A DNA stretch of 64,000 nucleotides from Malachius bipustulatus. Its lineage: Eukaryota; Arthropoda; Insecta; Coleoptera; Melyridae. Below, piece by piece: positions 10,614-22,640 of this stretch (the stretch's first letter is position 1; every line of letters begins with the position of its first letter). Location: contig OU342630.1 in NCBI GenBank assembly GCA_910589415.1, positions 87,664,186 to 87,728,185 of the forward strand, read 5' to 3'. The translations under genes were made by a program, and so were the position numbers. The notes under the pieces were generated by a model, which worked only from the letters and a program-made list of their open reading frames with translations, searched no databases and was not told where the DNA came from.

Positions 10614-12966
10614 GTGAGTCTACAAATAAGTGGTATCAAGAGGGCTGGCGCTGTCACAGCTTCTTCCAAATGTTCCAAATGTCATTTTTTCAACAGCACG
10701 GTATCTTGTTTAAAATTTAAAATAAAATCATTCATCAAGATAGTCTACATTTATTTGAAACGAAATAAACTTTTAGTTAATGTACTTAATAAATAAGTAC
10801 CTAAGTAAAAATTAAATTAATTTTTTTTCTAAAGCGTGCTTTAATTTAATCTCGGTCAGGTGACAAGAACGATTTTTTTTACCATTTTTTCGTGACTGCT
10901 TGACGACCCTTCAACAACGTGCTGAAGAGTGTGAAACTTTGAAGAATGAGTTTTTTTAGGACAATTTTAAATATGGCGTATATCATTACCTTTTTTTTTC
11001 GGTAATAAGTCTTGTTTCTTTTCTCAACGAATAAAAGTTTGAAGCTTAGCGGAAAATATTCTCCTTAAGAGTACCTTTGCAACGAAGTATCATCAGTGCG
11101 AGATTGAAAAAAAATTATGATAACGTTGGGAGGCGCCATTCAAAAAAAAAAAAATGACGATGACGTTTTTCTCCCACAACCAATGAGGTCAAAATACTCG
11201 TAAAATGTTACACGCCAGAAGATGGTATTTTAAAAAACAACATTTTGCATAGAAACGTCAAATAACGGAATTATCAACTTTTCCGACGACAACCTGCGAA
11301 AATTACGAATATCACTCTAGAGTTGAAAAGTAAAATACCACACGAGGGTGATATGTATATTAATTATAAATGTTATTAAGTTTTAGGTAAGGCAGTTTTT
11401 TATGTAATTAACCTATTTACTACGTATGTTTACGGTTTTTTATGTAATAAGTTCAATGATGTAGACCCAAAACAGTAAAATTCCAAGTTTATCTGACGTT
11501 TTCGAAATATTACATTACAATTTAAGCCCACATTTCTATTGGTGCCAATCTTATTGTTATCCTCGATATACAAAATGTACAAATAAATACCTAACATAGA
11601 TAAAACTCTCTATTTGTTTCAAACTCCATTATACGATTAAAATTGTTGTTACCTAACAATAATAATATGACCTGGTTTCAATTTCTATAATTCAAAATTG
11701 TTGTTAGGTATTATAACTTTTTATAATTCAATCATTAGTTTCTTTGTAAAGTTTTCAAAAAAAAGTATTAAAAAAAGTGAAATTGTGCATTAATCTGTGG
11801 TCGTAGGAAAAATAGTGTACATTACTTGCGTGGAAAATGTCATTTCACAATCGTAGGATTGTCGTACTCGGCTGACGTCTCGTACGATACCAATCTCCCA
11901 CTGTGTGAAATGGGTCACTTTCCACAATAGTAATGTAATATACTGTTGTTTCAAACTACTAATCCAGTAAATAAGCGGGAAAATTCTGTACAATCTGGAA
12001 AAGTGGTGGAACAAGCACCGATTCTAAAAATTATTTCTTTCCTGGATTCCTTTTCCTTAGACCTTCAGGAACATTCATCACCACTAACCCCTGCATAAAT
12101 GAGAAAATGTGGGTAGTTTCCTCCCTCCAAAGCACCCATATAGAACCTGAAAACCGCCGAGAGACGATTTCCGAGATGAAATTTTGAATTTTCTTAACTA
12201 TATGATCAATGTTACTATTTGGGGTGCTTTGGAAGGGATGCAATTATTTGATGGGATTTGAAAGCATCAAAATTTCGCTACGATAAGGAATTTAGATTAT
12301 TCTTTCTGCCACTTGACTGGTTGAGACAATTCATATTCTTATGCCTAGAAATCGTTTGTTTTTTGAACTAATTCGGTGAATATATTTATTGAATAAATTT
12401 AGATAGCGAAAAAATATCAGTGTAAAAAAATATTAAAAACATAGAACTTGTAGATACTATAGAGAGATGGAAAGTGCCCTATGGATGAAACATTGAAAAA
12501 CAAGGTGTTGAAAATATGTCGGTTCCAAATATATTTTCATTTTACACGACTTACATTTTTTTATTGGATAACAGTTAGTAAGCGATTTCATGGAACCACT
12601 GGTGTATTTATCTCCAATCAAAAGGCGATGGGAAAAATTTCTGCATATTTTTTTTTTTTTTTTGTGAACCGAAAGTTTTATTTTCGCCCTCTTTTATAAA
12701 TCTTTTTAAATTTTTATATCAAACTTGACGCAACAGACTTTCCAGTACCTTGTAATTTTGGCAAGAGTCGTAAGTTCTTATTATACTTCACTTATTAGGT
12801 ATTTTTCCTATACTATCAATACAAAATAGATATTATTCTAGTGATTATTGCAAGTCAAATTAACTTCTGTTAGGAGAATCCTTATCTGAAATAGATGGTC
12901 CTTTAAAAGTCGTCCTTTCTCATCGAGGGGCCAACAACAAAGGGCGAGCGAAGGTGTTACTTTTAG
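10614..12966. other. AT-rich stretch, nothing firm
   Basis: Poly-A and poly-T runs are frequent. The minus frames 11790-12014 and 12031-12243 lack motifs, and the second opens with TTG. A short inverted pair, ccctccaaagcaccc (about 12122) and ggggtgctttggaaggga (about 12221), may mark a small foldback. Confidence 0.3.
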
Positions 12967-13140
12967 GGTCTGAGAGCTCTCTGCAAAACAATGCCACTTG
13001 TTATGTTAATGAGAGAAAGTCGTTACGAGTTCGAAGCATCGGAAAGTTCAGGACTAGCCGACATGCAAACTTTGGCTTTGAAAATGAAACGAAGAATTAA
13101 GGAACTCCATAGAGAGAAAAGTGGTGATTTGTTAAATTGA
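12967..13140 (+). CDS. Candidate terminal exon or small ORF
   Basis: After an acceptor-like 'ggtgttacttttag' (ending 12966), a frame runs 57 codons to TGA (13138-13140). It contains an internal ATG at 12991 in a good context (aacaATGC), giving a 49-residue option. The C-terminal half (DMQTLALKMKRRIKELHREK) looks like a charged helix or coiled coil. An in-frame TAG lies exactly at the proposed acceptor, so the frame does not extend upstream without splicing. The family is unknown. Either a last exon of an upstream gene or a small independent ORF would fit. Confidence 0.4.
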   Translation, partial: GLRALCKTMPLVMLMRESRYEFEASESSGLADMQTLALKMKRRIKELHREKSGDLLN

Positions 13141-13467
13141 TTAGATAAAGAAATTATTGTAATTGTAAATATTATGCTGAGTGGTGAAACATTTATAATT
13201 ACAAACGTTCAAATATGATGGATTCGAAAGATAATTGAACCAAATAATATCGCAAAGCCACAATTATTATTATTGCTTATACTAAGTACCTTCCTACATT
13301 TCTTATATTAAAATTAATAAAAATCAATTATAACACTGTGTATGTACAAAAATGTAATCACAAATGAAAATACATTACTCAGTTATAAAAAAAAGAAAAC
13401 TAAAAATCAAAAAATGTACTTCTATACATATTATAAACTATTAGTTTATTTTGACTGTTCTGTTATA

Positions 13468-14669
13468 CAGGGTGTCCCATAATATGTGGGCAATCTCCCG
13501 GATTTGGGTAAATTTCGTAAAAATAAATGAAAAAATAGCTACAAAATTAATTCCTCAGAGACACCCCTACAAAGATATTAGCTGTTGAAGTTGAGGGTTG
13601 AAAATCAATTTTTTGCAATAACTTTTTTATTTCTTGACCGATTTTGATAATTTTTGGTTTTATTTTGTATTATTTTGGACTGTTTAGAATAGTGTTTCAT
13701 AATCTTTGGTAGCACATACATAGACCTCGGGATGGCATAACCCCCTCATTCACTTGAAAGAAAACAATAAAAATAATAATTTTACAGTTTTTTAAGGTTA
13801 ATTTTCCTTTTATTTGATATTTTTTACATAAAAAATGTATCCTTATTTATTTCGATAGAGTGAACCGTTATCGAGATAAACGTATTCTAATAGGTGATGC
13901 GCCGCAGGAACTTTCCAAATTTCAAGTAAATTTTAACAAGATGGCTGACCTTTGACAGTAAATTGAGCAGGAAACAAAACAATAACTTAATTAAATACAC
14001 GTCAGTGTCAAAGATTTCATTTCATGCAGATTTAATGCTACAACTGATTTTCTGCGTATTCAGCGTTTTTGTAACTAATTTTAAAATCAGTTAGAATTGA
14101 ATCTGCATGAAATAAAATCTTTGACACTATTTGACGTGTATTTAATTAAGTTATTGTTTTGTTTCCTGCTCAATTTACTGTCAAAGGTCAGCCATCTCGT
14201 TAAAATTTACTTGAAATTTAGAAAGTTCCTGCGACGCATCACCTATTAGAAGGACGTTTATCTCGATAACGGTTCGCTCTATCGAAATAAATAAGGATAC
14301 ATTTTTTATGTAAAAAATGTCAAATAAAAAGAAAATTAACCTCAAAGAACCGTAAAATTATTATTTTTATTGTTTTCTTTCAAGTGAATGAGAGGGTTAT
14401 GCCATCCCGAGGTCTATGTATGTGCTACCAAAGATTATGAAACACTATTCTAAACAGTCCAAAATAATACAAAATAAAACCAAAAATTATCAAAATCGGT
14501 CAAGAAATAAAAAAGTTATTGCAAAAAATTGATTTTCAACCCTCAATTCCAACAGCTAATATCTTTGTAGGGGTGTATCTGAGGAATTAATTTTATAGCT
14601 ATTTTTTCATTTATTTTTACGAAATTTGCCCAAATCCGGGAGATTGCCCACATATTATGGGACACCCTG
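13468..14669. mobile_element. 1.2-kb near-complete palindromic element, TA-flanked
   Basis: The ends read TA|CAGGGTGTCCCATAATATG and CATATTATGGGACACCCTG|TA. The two arms, roughly 13468-14033 and 14099-14669, are reverse complements with only scattered mismatches. The loop is about 65 bp and contains a smaller inverted pair (aactgattt/aaatcagtt). There is no coding capacity. TA flanks and CAGGG ends suggest mobilisation by a Tc1/mariner-type transposase. Confidence 0.85.
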
Positions 14670-14675
14670 TATGTA

Positions 14676-14930
14676 TAATGACATTAGGATTTATTTTGGA
14701 ATGCAGTAAGAACACTCTTTTTTCTACGCCAAACGTTCGAATTTAATTTAATTCTTCTACAATATTATCAACAGTATGGAAATTTAGTATACATGTGTTT
14801 TAACGATGTTGATTTTATACTTACAGAATTTGAGACGACAATCTAAGTTTGTGAACCATAGAAAAAAGAGTGTTCTTCACTTAAACTCACTGCATTCCCA
14901 ATAAATCCTAATACCATTACATACGTATTA
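14676..14930. repeat. Foldback element with about 60-bp arms
   Basis: The left arm (aatgacattaggatttattt...gaacactcttttttcta) and the right arm (tagaaaaaagagtgttcttc...aataaatcctaatacca) are inverted copies. The right arm carries about 10 extra bases. It lies directly against the right end of the 13468-14669 palindrome. Confidence 0.65.
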
Positions 14931-15279
14931 TGTATTCACATATTGATTCCAAATTAGAATATTTCCCCATAGGGATGATGTAAGAGTTGGCCATGAGAAA
15001 AATAGTAAAAAAATTAATTTTAATTCCCTTCTTCAAGACATGATGAGATAAAGCTGAGAATTATTGTTCTTCGTTGAGCTTCACTGATTCAACATTGAGT
15101 CATAAGTCTTGCAACTGAGCTTTGATTTTTTTAGAAAACGGTGCCCATGGTCGAAAAAAATTAAAAGGAAAAGGAACAAAGGAAAAATTCTCCTTTGTTC
15201 ATAAATTAACAGGGACTTCGAAAATAGTTCACGTTTTTAGAAAAACAACAATCCTATTATCTTTTTCTTAAAAAATAAT

Positions 15280-15910
15280 CATAAAAATCAAACCGCTGAA
15301 GCAATATTGAATAAAATTTTTGTGACGTATGGTTTTATGAGACAAAAAGGGCAATACTCAAATTACTCATGACGTTAATTCATTGGCGTAGATTATGGGT
15401 TTTTTAGGTTTCACACCCTTTGAACTTCTACGCCAATGGAATTAAAAATTTTCAAATATCAAGCATAGATTACTGAACTCATTTTCTACAAAAAGTACTC
15501 TTGAACATTCAAAATCGCATTTGAACGATAACATGTAAATTAATTTCATTATTTTATGTAAACTTGGAAAATCCCATGAAAAAATATAAGTTCAACTTTC
15601 CATAAATATCAAGATTCAAATACGACAATCTTCTAAACGAAAAGATTAGGCGACTTTTATCAAGAGTGCCCTTTTTTGTAAACAATTTATCGAGATGATC
15701 GATATTAAAAAAAATTTAATTACACTGGCGTAGAAATTCAAAGGGTGTGAAACCTTAGGAACCCATATATATGTATACGCCAATGAATTGATGTCATGAG
15801 TAATTTTAATAATTAAGTATTGCACTTTTTGTCCCATGAAACCATAACGTCGTACAAAATTTCATCAAAATCGCTTCAGAGGTTTAGCTTTTATAATCAA
15901 ATTTCAGAAA
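15280..15910. repeat. Inverted repeat with about 170-bp arms
   Basis: The left arm 15280-15450 and the right arm 15722-15908 pair. Shared blocks include 'gaagca...attttt', 'atggttttatgagacaaaaa', 'attactcatgacgt', 'attcattggcgta' and 'tttcacaccctttgaa...tctacgcca'. The inner ends carry TACGCCAATG, the window-wide CCAGTGGCGT motif. No coding sequence. Confidence 0.65.
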
Positions 15911-16784
15911 TACTTCCGATGATAAAATTATATTCCCTGTAGATGCTGCTATTATGAATAAAATTTTGAAACACTATATAGGTATACAAAAATTCATAAT
16001 CGGACGAAAAATCAAGTTCAGACAAATTTGATGTTAGTTTGAATCAAATATTTATACAAAACGAAAACAAAGATCGTTTTAAAATACTCCCAAAATTCAG
16101 GGTTTGAAGACAAAACCAAGTCTGGCATGTTTTCGATGGGCCGTCCTGTATAAATTTCACAAGATCTATCCTTGTATTTTTACTGCGGTTACGAGTAAAT
16201 TTATTAATACCCATCTCTCATTCTTTTTCGGGAAAAATCTCAGTGTCTCTCTCTGCCCTGTCCCAATCAGGGAGAACTTCGTTCATGAGAAATGGAACAT
16301 CTCGGATGCAAATTAATCTACCGAGTGGGTAGGCGTAGCGAGAGCAAGCCTCGTTCCAGTAATTAGATCAGAAGAGTTTTATGTTAATCCTCGGCCTAGG
16401 CGACAGCCACAGAATGCGCTAATTCTACTTGCAAATATAAAGTGGCGACAGATAAGTATTGCGCAATTCACAATAAAATAACAAAACAAGTTTTGTAAAT
16501 CCTAATTTACTTGGGTATGACCAGTTTCAAGAATATAATGACAAGGAAATTCAAGGGATACTGAATTAGTAATTTCTTGTCTGGTTTATAATATTCCTGT
16601 AACTGTCATAGGTATAAGGTATATGTAGATTATTACCCCACGAAATACGTTTGTACAGATCAGCAGATGAAAACTTCATTTTCCGATTGCAGATATCTTC
16701 ATTTACTGAGTAGCTAGACGCCTTTCAGTGAAATGTGATTTTTTCGTTTGTCAGATTCCAGAATAAGTTACCTGACCTGATCTG
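15911..16784. other. AT-rich stretch with a GC-richer island
   Basis: Positions 16230-16440 are GC-richer and non-repetitive (cagtgtctctctctgccctg; taatcctcggcctaggcgac) and contain a homeodomain-type TAATTAG site at 16360. This is a possible conserved regulatory block. No coding call is made. Confidence 0.3.
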
Positions 16785-17597
16785 AAGAGGCAACGTTTTG
16801 CTGTAAAATTTTGTGTTAAACTGGAAAAACCACCGACTGAAACATTTACTATAATCAACATGGTTTGCCGTGATGCTGCTTGAAGCGTACGGCATCTTTC
16901 AAGTGACATGAACGTTTTAAGGATGGTCGATAGACGATTGAAGACGATGAGCGTCCTGGAATTCCTTCCACCTCAACTGACGATCTCCACATCTTATTAA
17001 GGGCAAATCGACGTCCGACCATCCCGGAGCTTGTTGAGGAGTGTGAATATCAGTTGGATCTTGTCACGATAGTATGATCGACAAATTGAAGATGAACTGC
17101 GATGCTGCGGATTTTGTGCCAAGCCTGATATGACGGAGGACCAAAAAGTCAATCGCTCCAGGTTTGTCAGTAACTTCTTGATCGTTCATAAGAATAAAAC
17201 TTATTGTTAAGGAACATAATCATGGGTTTACGATACTGACATTGAATCAAAGGTTCACTTTTTTATGCTAAGGGTGTTGTTCACCAAGAGTACCTATATC
17301 TTAAGAAACCATTATGAGCCAGACTTACTACTACATTGAAGTTATAAAACGTCTGAAACGTTGCGAGGGACGCCATCCTTGGCAACGATCGCCCATTCCT
17401 CGACCACTGTTCTTTTCCACCACCCCTACTCACCTGATCTTACTCCTTGTGAATTTTTCTTTATCCTCGAATTCGAAAAACTCTTAAAGGGAAGAAGATC
17501 TGAGACCATTCTCGAGATTAAGGCAAATGCGACGAATGACCTGAAGGGCAATACAAAAGTAATGTATAAGGACTATTGGGATCACTATATGCGTTGA
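16785..17597 (+). mobile_element. Mariner transposase relic
   Basis: Three-frame translation gives ordered fragments of a mariner transposase. The N-terminal helix-turn-helix part is FAVKFCVKLEKPPTETF (16795-). The linker RPTIPELVEEC (about 17017) follows a PSTSTDD-like block. Then come TEDQKVNRS (about 17140), SWVYDTDIESK (about 17223), the GVVHQEY and QTYYYIEVIKRLKR blocks, and C-terminal HHPYSPDLTPCEFFFI (17418-) with LKGRRSETILEIKAN. The first catalytic Asp, in the G-D-E-S-W block, is replaced and followed by a stop. About 30 residues around the HDNA block are missing, and the third acidic residue is Glu. Several frameshifts and stops make it inactive. Confidence 0.85.
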
Positions 17598-19479
17598 CTT
17601 CTAAATAAAGTAAGATTTTGTTTTATGACATCAGTTTGCGAATTATCTTAACATCTCGTATATCTATATCCCATCGTCTGCCAATCCAAGACTGATGAGT
17701 CAAAACAATGTGGTTGGAATCCCCCCCTCATTCTGAAGAATAAGCGTATTTTCCTCTAGCAGTGAATATTCATCTTTGATTGCGTTGATTTCCAACTTTT
17801 ATTTAAATCCATAATTATTCATGGATGATGGATGATATTCTCCAAAGACTGTAAATAAGCATCGCCACGGCACTTAAAGTAAAATTCCATTATAATGAAT
17901 AATCTGTGACGGATAACAAATTTTTAAATATTCTGTTAGAGCGTTTTATATTTGACAAGCTTGCATAAGTGCCTCCATATAAATGTCCATAAAATATTCG
18001 TCACTTTTGCAAATACATAAGATTGAATACTTGATGCAACTATTCCTAAAATAAATTTAAAAAAAATAGCAGGCGTGTGATGTTTAAAGCCCAACGCAAA
18101 AAGAGATGTATGATAAGGGAAAACCTCTTATTTTAAACTAACCTTGATTTCTTGAACACTGATAATAAATTAGTCGTTAAAACAAAAAGTTGTAGGTATT
18201 TAATAGTCTCTGAAATTTCATGACATTATCTAGATAATTATTATCAAATTATCTTAAAAGTTATGGTAATAGAGAGACCAAGATAAAGTCAATGTCTTTT
18301 CCGTAACTTTCGTACACAATGATAAAGGAACTGAACCCTACAACTTTTCATTAAAGGTATCAGTTTCGAACGAACTTCCAAACCATTTGCTGACCAACAT
18401 TTAAAATCCATAAAACGTCTAAGCGCAGAAATGATAATATCGAAGTCCTTGAACGCTTCAAATTTCTAATGGGATGTTTAACTTAAGTGATATGAAACTT
18501 AATATTATTTAACTATAAGTCGTCCACAAATGAGTAATATAAGTAATTACATAACCAAGGTTATTATTCGCTCCTCCTTTTTATTATGTTGTGACGTTCT
18601 TCGATTGAGTAGGAAATTCACTTACTAGCACCTGACGGATTCCTCGGGCGCCAGATTTTTGTTTGTGGGTTTACTCCCCAGCACTAATCTAGCAGCACTT
18701 TTTCCAATTATCTGAGTCACATATATGGTACTGCTATCGTACCCTTGTTCCATGGTAGCTCAATGGAGAAACGGATTAGACAATAATTGATTACGTAATT
18801 AAGTTTTTTCGGAATCCGGGTTTATATAAGTAATAAAATTCCCGTTTTTATCATATTTCCAACATGATCCTAAGTTAGAAAAATTAAAAAACAGGATGAA
18901 GGTATTTATTTTTAAAAACTCAACATAGGTAGTACAAAATTGTCAACTATTTAGGAGTTATATAATCTGTAAAAGGCATGGTATGAAAATTCGCATTGTG
19001 AGAGAGGAAGAGTAATTTTAACATTCATTCATTTTCATGTATAAAAGGAAGTCTTGAAGCATATAACTGCATTGCTGTTACCTATTTTGCTTCCTTTGAA
19101 AGGCACTGCGCAGAAATTGTATTATAATTTCATTTGGTAGATTAGATACTCGTAGGGACATCAACATTAGAGACCTACGTAGGAATTTGATTGTGGACGC
19201 TAGAGCAAACTCTTTATTTATTATTCGACGACATGAAACCTAACTTTCACTGACTTAAGTATAAAGGTACAGCTACAGAGTGTCAAAATAATAAGGAAAG
19301 CTAAATAAAAAATTCTCTAAACTGTTATAACTAAACTTACTTGAAGAAGGGACTTGAAGGTCAAAAATTTCAAAGTGAATTGATAGAGCAAATTGATAAG
19401 ATGTAGTAATGAAAAATAAGTTTTCATGTAGAGTATAGATAGAAATTTATTTCATTAATTATTATCATCTTCCGTTGTT
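17598..19479. other. AT-rich stretch, nothing recognised
   Basis: No open frame, paired repeat or RNA gene that I can support. A moderately GC patch near 18590-18780 has no further structure. Confidence 0.4.
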
Positions 19480-20217
19480 TTTTTTTCTAAAGAATTCTGA
19501 AGAACATACATCCTCCGATTATCCCCAGTATCAGTTATATCGGTCCATATACTGCGTCATAGTAATCCAGTATATAGACAGAAGTGGTGAGTTGCAAAGA
19601 ATACACTTGAGCTTTCTAGTCATGGAAGAGATTGATTAAAAATCAGCTTTAGATGGCAATAAACCTTTTCTAATTCACTTGAGACATGATACCTGAACTG
19701 CAGTGAACTATTGAATGTTACTTCCAGATTCCTGTCTTCTGAAACCGTGCCAATATGAACTAGGAGCTAACAGGTCAACCAAAGGCTGAGGTCCAAAAAT
19801 AATTATCTTTGTTTTCGACGTTATCGACGTTATAAAGGGCCAGGCGATGACCTCTAGCATAGTTCAATAAGGCCTCTAAATCAAAATTTAATTTCCCGTA
19901 CCGCATGTTGCACACCATCCAGACCGAAAGAACCCTACATCTTAGTGTTATCTCCGTAAAGGTGCAGGGAGCAATTATTACACTTTGGCATAGCAAAGGT
20001 GTAAAGAATATATAGCAGAGGTTCAAGTATTGAACCCTATGGCATGCCAGCTCTGATAAATGGCAAGAAGCATTTAATGCTGCTTGGTTTATGGTATCAA
20101 AGCCTCTGCTAGAATCGAACAAAATTAATTCCGTAGCCATACCAGAATCCGTGAAAGTAAGGTGACAATATCACTTTTATAACGTTCAACAGAGCCGCAT
20201 CACATCGCATTTCGTAC

Positions 20218-20338
20218 GGAAACTTGATAAAAATTTATGTTTTCAACCTTTACTTTGTAGGATCTCTGCATACTGATGGATGATAAATAAAACACTAGTG
20301 TTTTATTCTTTTATTTATCATCCATCAGGAAACTTGAT
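20218..20338. mobile_element. Small hairpin insertion with 11-bp flanking repeat
   Basis: GGAAACTTGAT occurs at 20218-20228 and again at 20328-20338. Between them lies about 99 bp ending in a strong hairpin: ctgatggatgataaataaaa at 20274 pairs with its complement ending at 20328, with an 8-nt extra segment on one side. It splits the RT relic, so it inserted after that element. Confidence 0.65.
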
Positions 20339-20551
20339 TATTCCATTGGGGGAATATTGTGTTCATCTAGATGGCAATGTAGATGTTCACACATTACACT
20401 TTCGCAAACCTTAAAAAGCACCGGTAGTATACTTATTGGTCTATTGGTCTTTGAATCATTTTGAGTTTGTTTGCTTCTGTAATGGATTTACCACAACAAT
20501 CTTCCAGACATACGGAAAGGTGTTAGTCTCCAAGCAACAGTTTATTATGTG

Positions 20552-21622
20552 TAGGCTTCGGATAATTATGCACTAAAAAACCTCGAAATATGCATGCAAA
20601 TATGCACTAAAATTTACAAAATTATGCAGTTAAATATGCACTAAATTTTTTGGGAAATAAGCAGACGCTATAAACTTTTAGATTATTTATGTGTCTATAT
20701 TAGTTGATATAAAAAAAATTTATATGAAAAGTATGTAAAATTTTTATAATAATCATCACAATAGACAATGGTATGTCGGCACAAATTAATGCTTTGCATA
20801 ATACTTCGTTAAATTCCGAACGTTTTGGTCCAGGCTTAGGTAGAGTAGAAGTCAGGGTTTGATGTTGCTTGATTCCACTTTTTCGACTCTTGCTGCTCAC
20901 ATGTTTTCCCGTTTGAAGATGCTGTACCACTTGAAAATTTTTTTACTGGCAACAGGAATTTCACAATATTTACAAAATAATATGTTCCCATCAGTTGTAA
21001 AATCACTGTAAGTTTTTACGAGTGTATTTAACATTTAACTGACACTTTTCTTTTCTTTTGGCATATTTGTATTAAAACAGAGTAACACAAACACAATAAT
21101 GATCGAACAAAATGAGATTATAGACTGGGTAAGGCACTAGATTAGACTATAGACTGAAAAATCAAAACTGAACTGCTAAATGTTATCCCAAGCCGAAGGA
21201 TTTTAAAGAAACATTTCTTAGAATAGGATCTATTATAGGTTGATTTAAACGCCATTAAGCGCATTATTATGCTTACCTGGTTTTTATGATCGTGACCAAT
21301 TTCTCTACTTATTCCTGTTCAGTAATTCATATTTTTCTATATTTGGTAAATTCTACAATATGTATGTGCTTTTAAGTATTTCACCTGGTGTACATTATAC
21401 TTGGGAAATAGTTACAAAAGTTTATCTCCTTTCACATATTTATTTTATCTCCCATTAGGTACAAAAATTATAGAAATAGTTAAATATACCTATTAATGGA
21501 CCAGTTAGTATCAAATTATGCATTTAAGCCCAAAACACCGAATATATGCATTTATTATAAAATATTTCAAAAATATGCACTTGCATATGCAAGTATGCAA
21601 ATGCATAATTATCCTAAGCCTA
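20552..21622 (-). mobile_element. Non-autonomous hAT element with 8-bp target duplication
   Basis: Terminal inverted repeats TAGGCTTCGGATAATTATGC and its partner (rc of GCATAATTATCCTAAGCCTA) bound 1071 bp. The 8-bp duplication ATTATGTG flanks both ends (20544-20551, 21623-21630), the hAT signature. Subterminal regions are rich in 'atatgcat/gcatat' motifs. Internally, on the minus strand, a frameshifted fragment reads TTDGNILFCKYC then VQHLQTGKHVSSKS...NEVLCKALICADIPLS. This is a zinc-finger N-terminus of the CGGBP1-like/hAT type, and the catalytic part is absent. Confidence 0.9.
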
Positions 21623-22329
21623 ATTATGTGTATTGCATACTGGATAATGACCTAGCCGCAGAGCATGCGATCATAACTAAATTAATATCGTCATAGCCTA
21701 CAGATTCCGAATTGACCGAGTACAGCAATATCTGTAGGTATTTACAACAGACGAAACATAGTCAAACTTGAAAGAATTTTCAAACATCACCAAACCTGAT
21801 ATCACGATAGTGCGTAGCAACGCCGAGTCTGGAATACCGACATCGATGTCCAAATAAGTTAATATTATAAATCGTCCCATTCGGGAGATGTTGAAATTCT
21901 TGCATGTATGCGTTCCTGAATTAGCCCACTCCCGGGGATTCGAATGGGGGGGGGGGTCGTTTAAATTCTGGAAAATTTTATTCACGGAAACGCTATCCAT
22001 ACAGATTTTGTTTTTGTTCACCCCGTTTCTCACCTCAAGACCGGAACCTCTGGCAAAACAATGAAACGTCAGTTCTTTAATAAAATAACTCCATGTCGCT
22101 TAAGCCAGAAAGATGGTATCTCATCGGGCGAGGTTGTCTATGTTATGAAAAATTTGGCAACTCTTTTTATTTTAGAGATTTTTAGAGTACCCAATTTCGA
22201 CTGACAACCTCAGTGTCGTTTCAGTAAATGTTTTTTTTTTGCCAGCTTACACAAAAATTGCCTTTCTTTATAGCAATTATTTCTAATTTTTCATAATATT
22301 GAACCTGGTATTCTGATTGGCTTCCTAGG

Positions 22330-22640
22330 GGTAATTGTTATCTTCTATAATAAGATCTTGAGGCAGTCTGAGTCTTGTATGAATGTTGAGTTGTCCAACT
22401 TGGTATACCTGATTTTCGTTCCAGTTGGTGAGTTTGTAAAAGTATTTTCTTGTGGTATCCATGATAAAATCTTGTTTTGTTGATATCGTCAATTCGTCAG
22501 TTTTCGAAAGATAATATTTTTAAAGCGGGACATTACTCAATACTGGACAGGAGTATGTGATGATTGAACGGATCAGAGATCTATAGATTAATAAGACTTA
22601 ATATTCAGTGAGGACTTCCGGTTGATCAATGGATATAGTT
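22330..22640 (-). mobile_element. Second non-LTR relic, RT C-terminal end
   Basis: Minus-strand translation gives LIRSIITYSCPVLSNVP, then a segment reading NKILRW-like over two frames, then YQVGQLNIHTRLRLPQDLII. This order matches the end of Jockey-type polyproteins ('P...Y..PVW...', 'QNK.LR', 'IH.DL.IP...I'). It lies upstream of, and in the same orientation as, the RT relic at 19480-21790, so it belongs to a different copy. Confidence 0.5.

Larger units (their letters stand above)
19480..21790 (-). mobile_element. Non-LTR retrotransposon reverse-transcriptase relic (Jockey/CR1-like), interrupted
   Basis: Read on the minus strand from high to low coordinate, the translation shows an ordered RT. 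It contains GYDDINLVMI (about 21690), IINSCLETNTFPYVWKIVVV (across the hAT insertion, 21640 to 20490), RPISILPVLFKVCESVM (about 20440), LDEHNIPPM (about 20365), ALLNVIKVILS (about 20190), ELILFDSSRGFDTIN (about 20130), GMP*GSILEPLLYILYT (about 20040) and LYGDNTKM (about 19965). The thumb-like NLEVTFNSSLQF lies near 19720. The catalytic Y-A-D-D reads Y-G-D-N, and stops and frameshifts abound. It is a dead copy; the exact clade cannot be set from this. Confidence 0.8.

Noticed and set aside
19775..20140. 121-codon minus frame as a host protein
   Set aside because: It is one frame of a broken reverse transcriptase: DSSRGFDTIN is the RT 'DFSKAFDT' block.
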